This document shows, piece by piece, positions 7,217-7,384 of a DNA stretch of 7,384 nt. The stretch spans positions 1 to 7,384 of the forward strand of contig JAICSD010000226.1 of assembly GCA_025937075.1 (NCBI GenBank), written 5' to 3'. Numbering within the stretch: the stretch's first letter is position 1; every line of letters starts with the position of its first letter. Below the pieces are notes generated by a model, which was not told the DNA's origin, made no database searches, and saw only the letters and a list, made by a program, of their open reading frames with translations. The stretch is from Vicinamibacteria bacterium (GTDB lineage: Bacteria > Acidobacteriota > Vicinamibacteria > Vicinamibacterales > 2-12-FULL-66-21). The position numbers and the translations under genes were made by a program.

Positions 7217-7273
7217 AATTCCCAACGCCCAACCTCCAAAGGTCTTTTGGGAGTTGAGCGTTGGGAGTTGGCG
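7205..7273. repeat. Inverted arrays of TTGGGAG-type heptamer repeats
   Basis: On the plus strand 7205-7239 reads as five 7-base units in register (CTCCCAG, CTCCCAA, TTCCCAA, CGCCCAA, CCTCCAA). After a 7-base spacer, 7247-7273 reads as nearly four units in the opposite orientation (TTGGGAG, TTGAGCG, TTGGGAG, then six-base TTGGCG). The inner three units of each arm can pair with few mismatches, helped by AAA (7238-7240) against TTT (7246-7248), giving a long imperfect hairpin with its apex near 7243. It fills almost all of the 73-bp gap between the OmpA-like stop and the small gene. It could end or protect the OmpA-like transcript, or be a dispersed minisatellite-type intergenic element. Confidence 0.75.
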
Positions 7274-7274
7274 T

Positions 7275-7384
7275 TTATCGGCTGATGCGGACCACCAGTG
7301 CCGCGCGGCGGTTGAGACGACGCGTCTCTTCGCGCGAGTTGTCGTACTTCGGCCGCTCCTCGCCGTAGCTCACCGTGCGCAGCC
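7275..7384 (-). CDS. OmpA/Pal-family peptidoglycan-binding protein, C-terminal fragment (start outside the window)
   Basis: The frame enters at the right edge and ends at TAA (7277-7275), giving the last 35 residues. They begin LRTVSYGEERPKYDN, continue SREETRRLNRRAALV and end VRISR. The SYGEERP segment, followed after a short spacer by NRRA and a terminal hydrophobic strand, is characteristic of the end of the OmpA-like domain (PF00691 type). The first Arg of NRR is the conserved residue that contacts the diaminopimelate of peptidoglycan; the partner Asp would lie outside the window. Full length is unknown, so a Pal-type lipoprotein cannot be told from a larger OmpA-type barrel or a domain fusion. 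The next gene on the same strand begins 73 bp later across the heptad array. Confidence 0.88.
   Translation of the reverse strand, partial: LRTVSYGEERPKYDNSREETRRLNRRAALVVRISR

Noticed and set aside
7202..7225. A TTG start at 7225 lengthening the small membrane protein by eight residues
   Set aside because: Those residues are translated repeat units; the ATG at 7201 has GGGAG just upstream and leads straight into the first helix.
6978..7232. An 85-residue N-terminal extension of the Omp85 gene to a start at 7232
   Set aside because: The extension overlaps the small membrane gene out of frame, includes translated intergenic repeat, is rich in Arg, His and Cys, and would bury the signal peptide inside the protein.
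7205..7273. A CRISPR array or insertion-sequence end
   Set aside because: The units are 7 bases, directly adjacent without spacers and inverted about a centre; no cas or transposase gene is present.

Overview
This window is GC-rich, densely coding DNA from a diderm (Gram-negative type) bacterium. The envelope genes establish this: an Omp85 protein with three POTRA domains and an outer-membrane barrel, its TamB/AsmA-like inner-membrane partner, and an OmpA-type peptidoglycan-binding C-terminus. The protein flavour and the intergenic TTGGGAG-type heptads suggest Acidobacteriota or a similar high-GC phylum. That placement is a guess; nothing here proves it.

Layout. Bases 1-322 (+) are the C-terminal end of a molybdopterin-dependent oxidoreductase. 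A 39-bp convergent gap follows, holding a strong bulged stem-loop (334-360). Everything after it is on the minus strand, described here in its own direction from right to left. It starts with the C-terminal 35 codons of an OmpA/Pal-family protein (7275-7384). Next comes a 73-bp gap filled by an inverted array of heptamer repeats (7205-7273). Then a 62-residue two-helix membrane protein (7013-7201) is followed by a 35-nt gap with a perfect 7-bp hairpin touching the next start codon. The last two genes are a TamA-family Omp85 protein (5004-6977) and, 16 nt on, a 1541-residue TamB protein (362-4987). No stretch over 300 bp lacks a gene.

Function. The tamA-tamB pair is a translocation and assembly module (TAM): the outer-membrane Omp85 barrel with periplasmic POTRA domains, and the inner-membrane-anchored TamB that spans the periplasm. 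In known systems this module helps insert some outer-membrane proteins, and TamB-like proteins are implicated in moving phospholipid to the outer membrane. The upstream OmpA-like protein would tether the envelope to peptidoglycan. The molybdoenzyme is an unrelated convergent neighbour.

Most notable point. The TamA-family protein appears to begin with a lipoprotein signal peptide (lipobox LTAC, Cys44) rather than an ordinary one. That resembles the lipidated TamL variant described for the Bacteroidetes/Chlorobi group. I see no mobile element, CRISPR array, tRNA, rRNA or defence system, and no clear candidate for a wholly new system.
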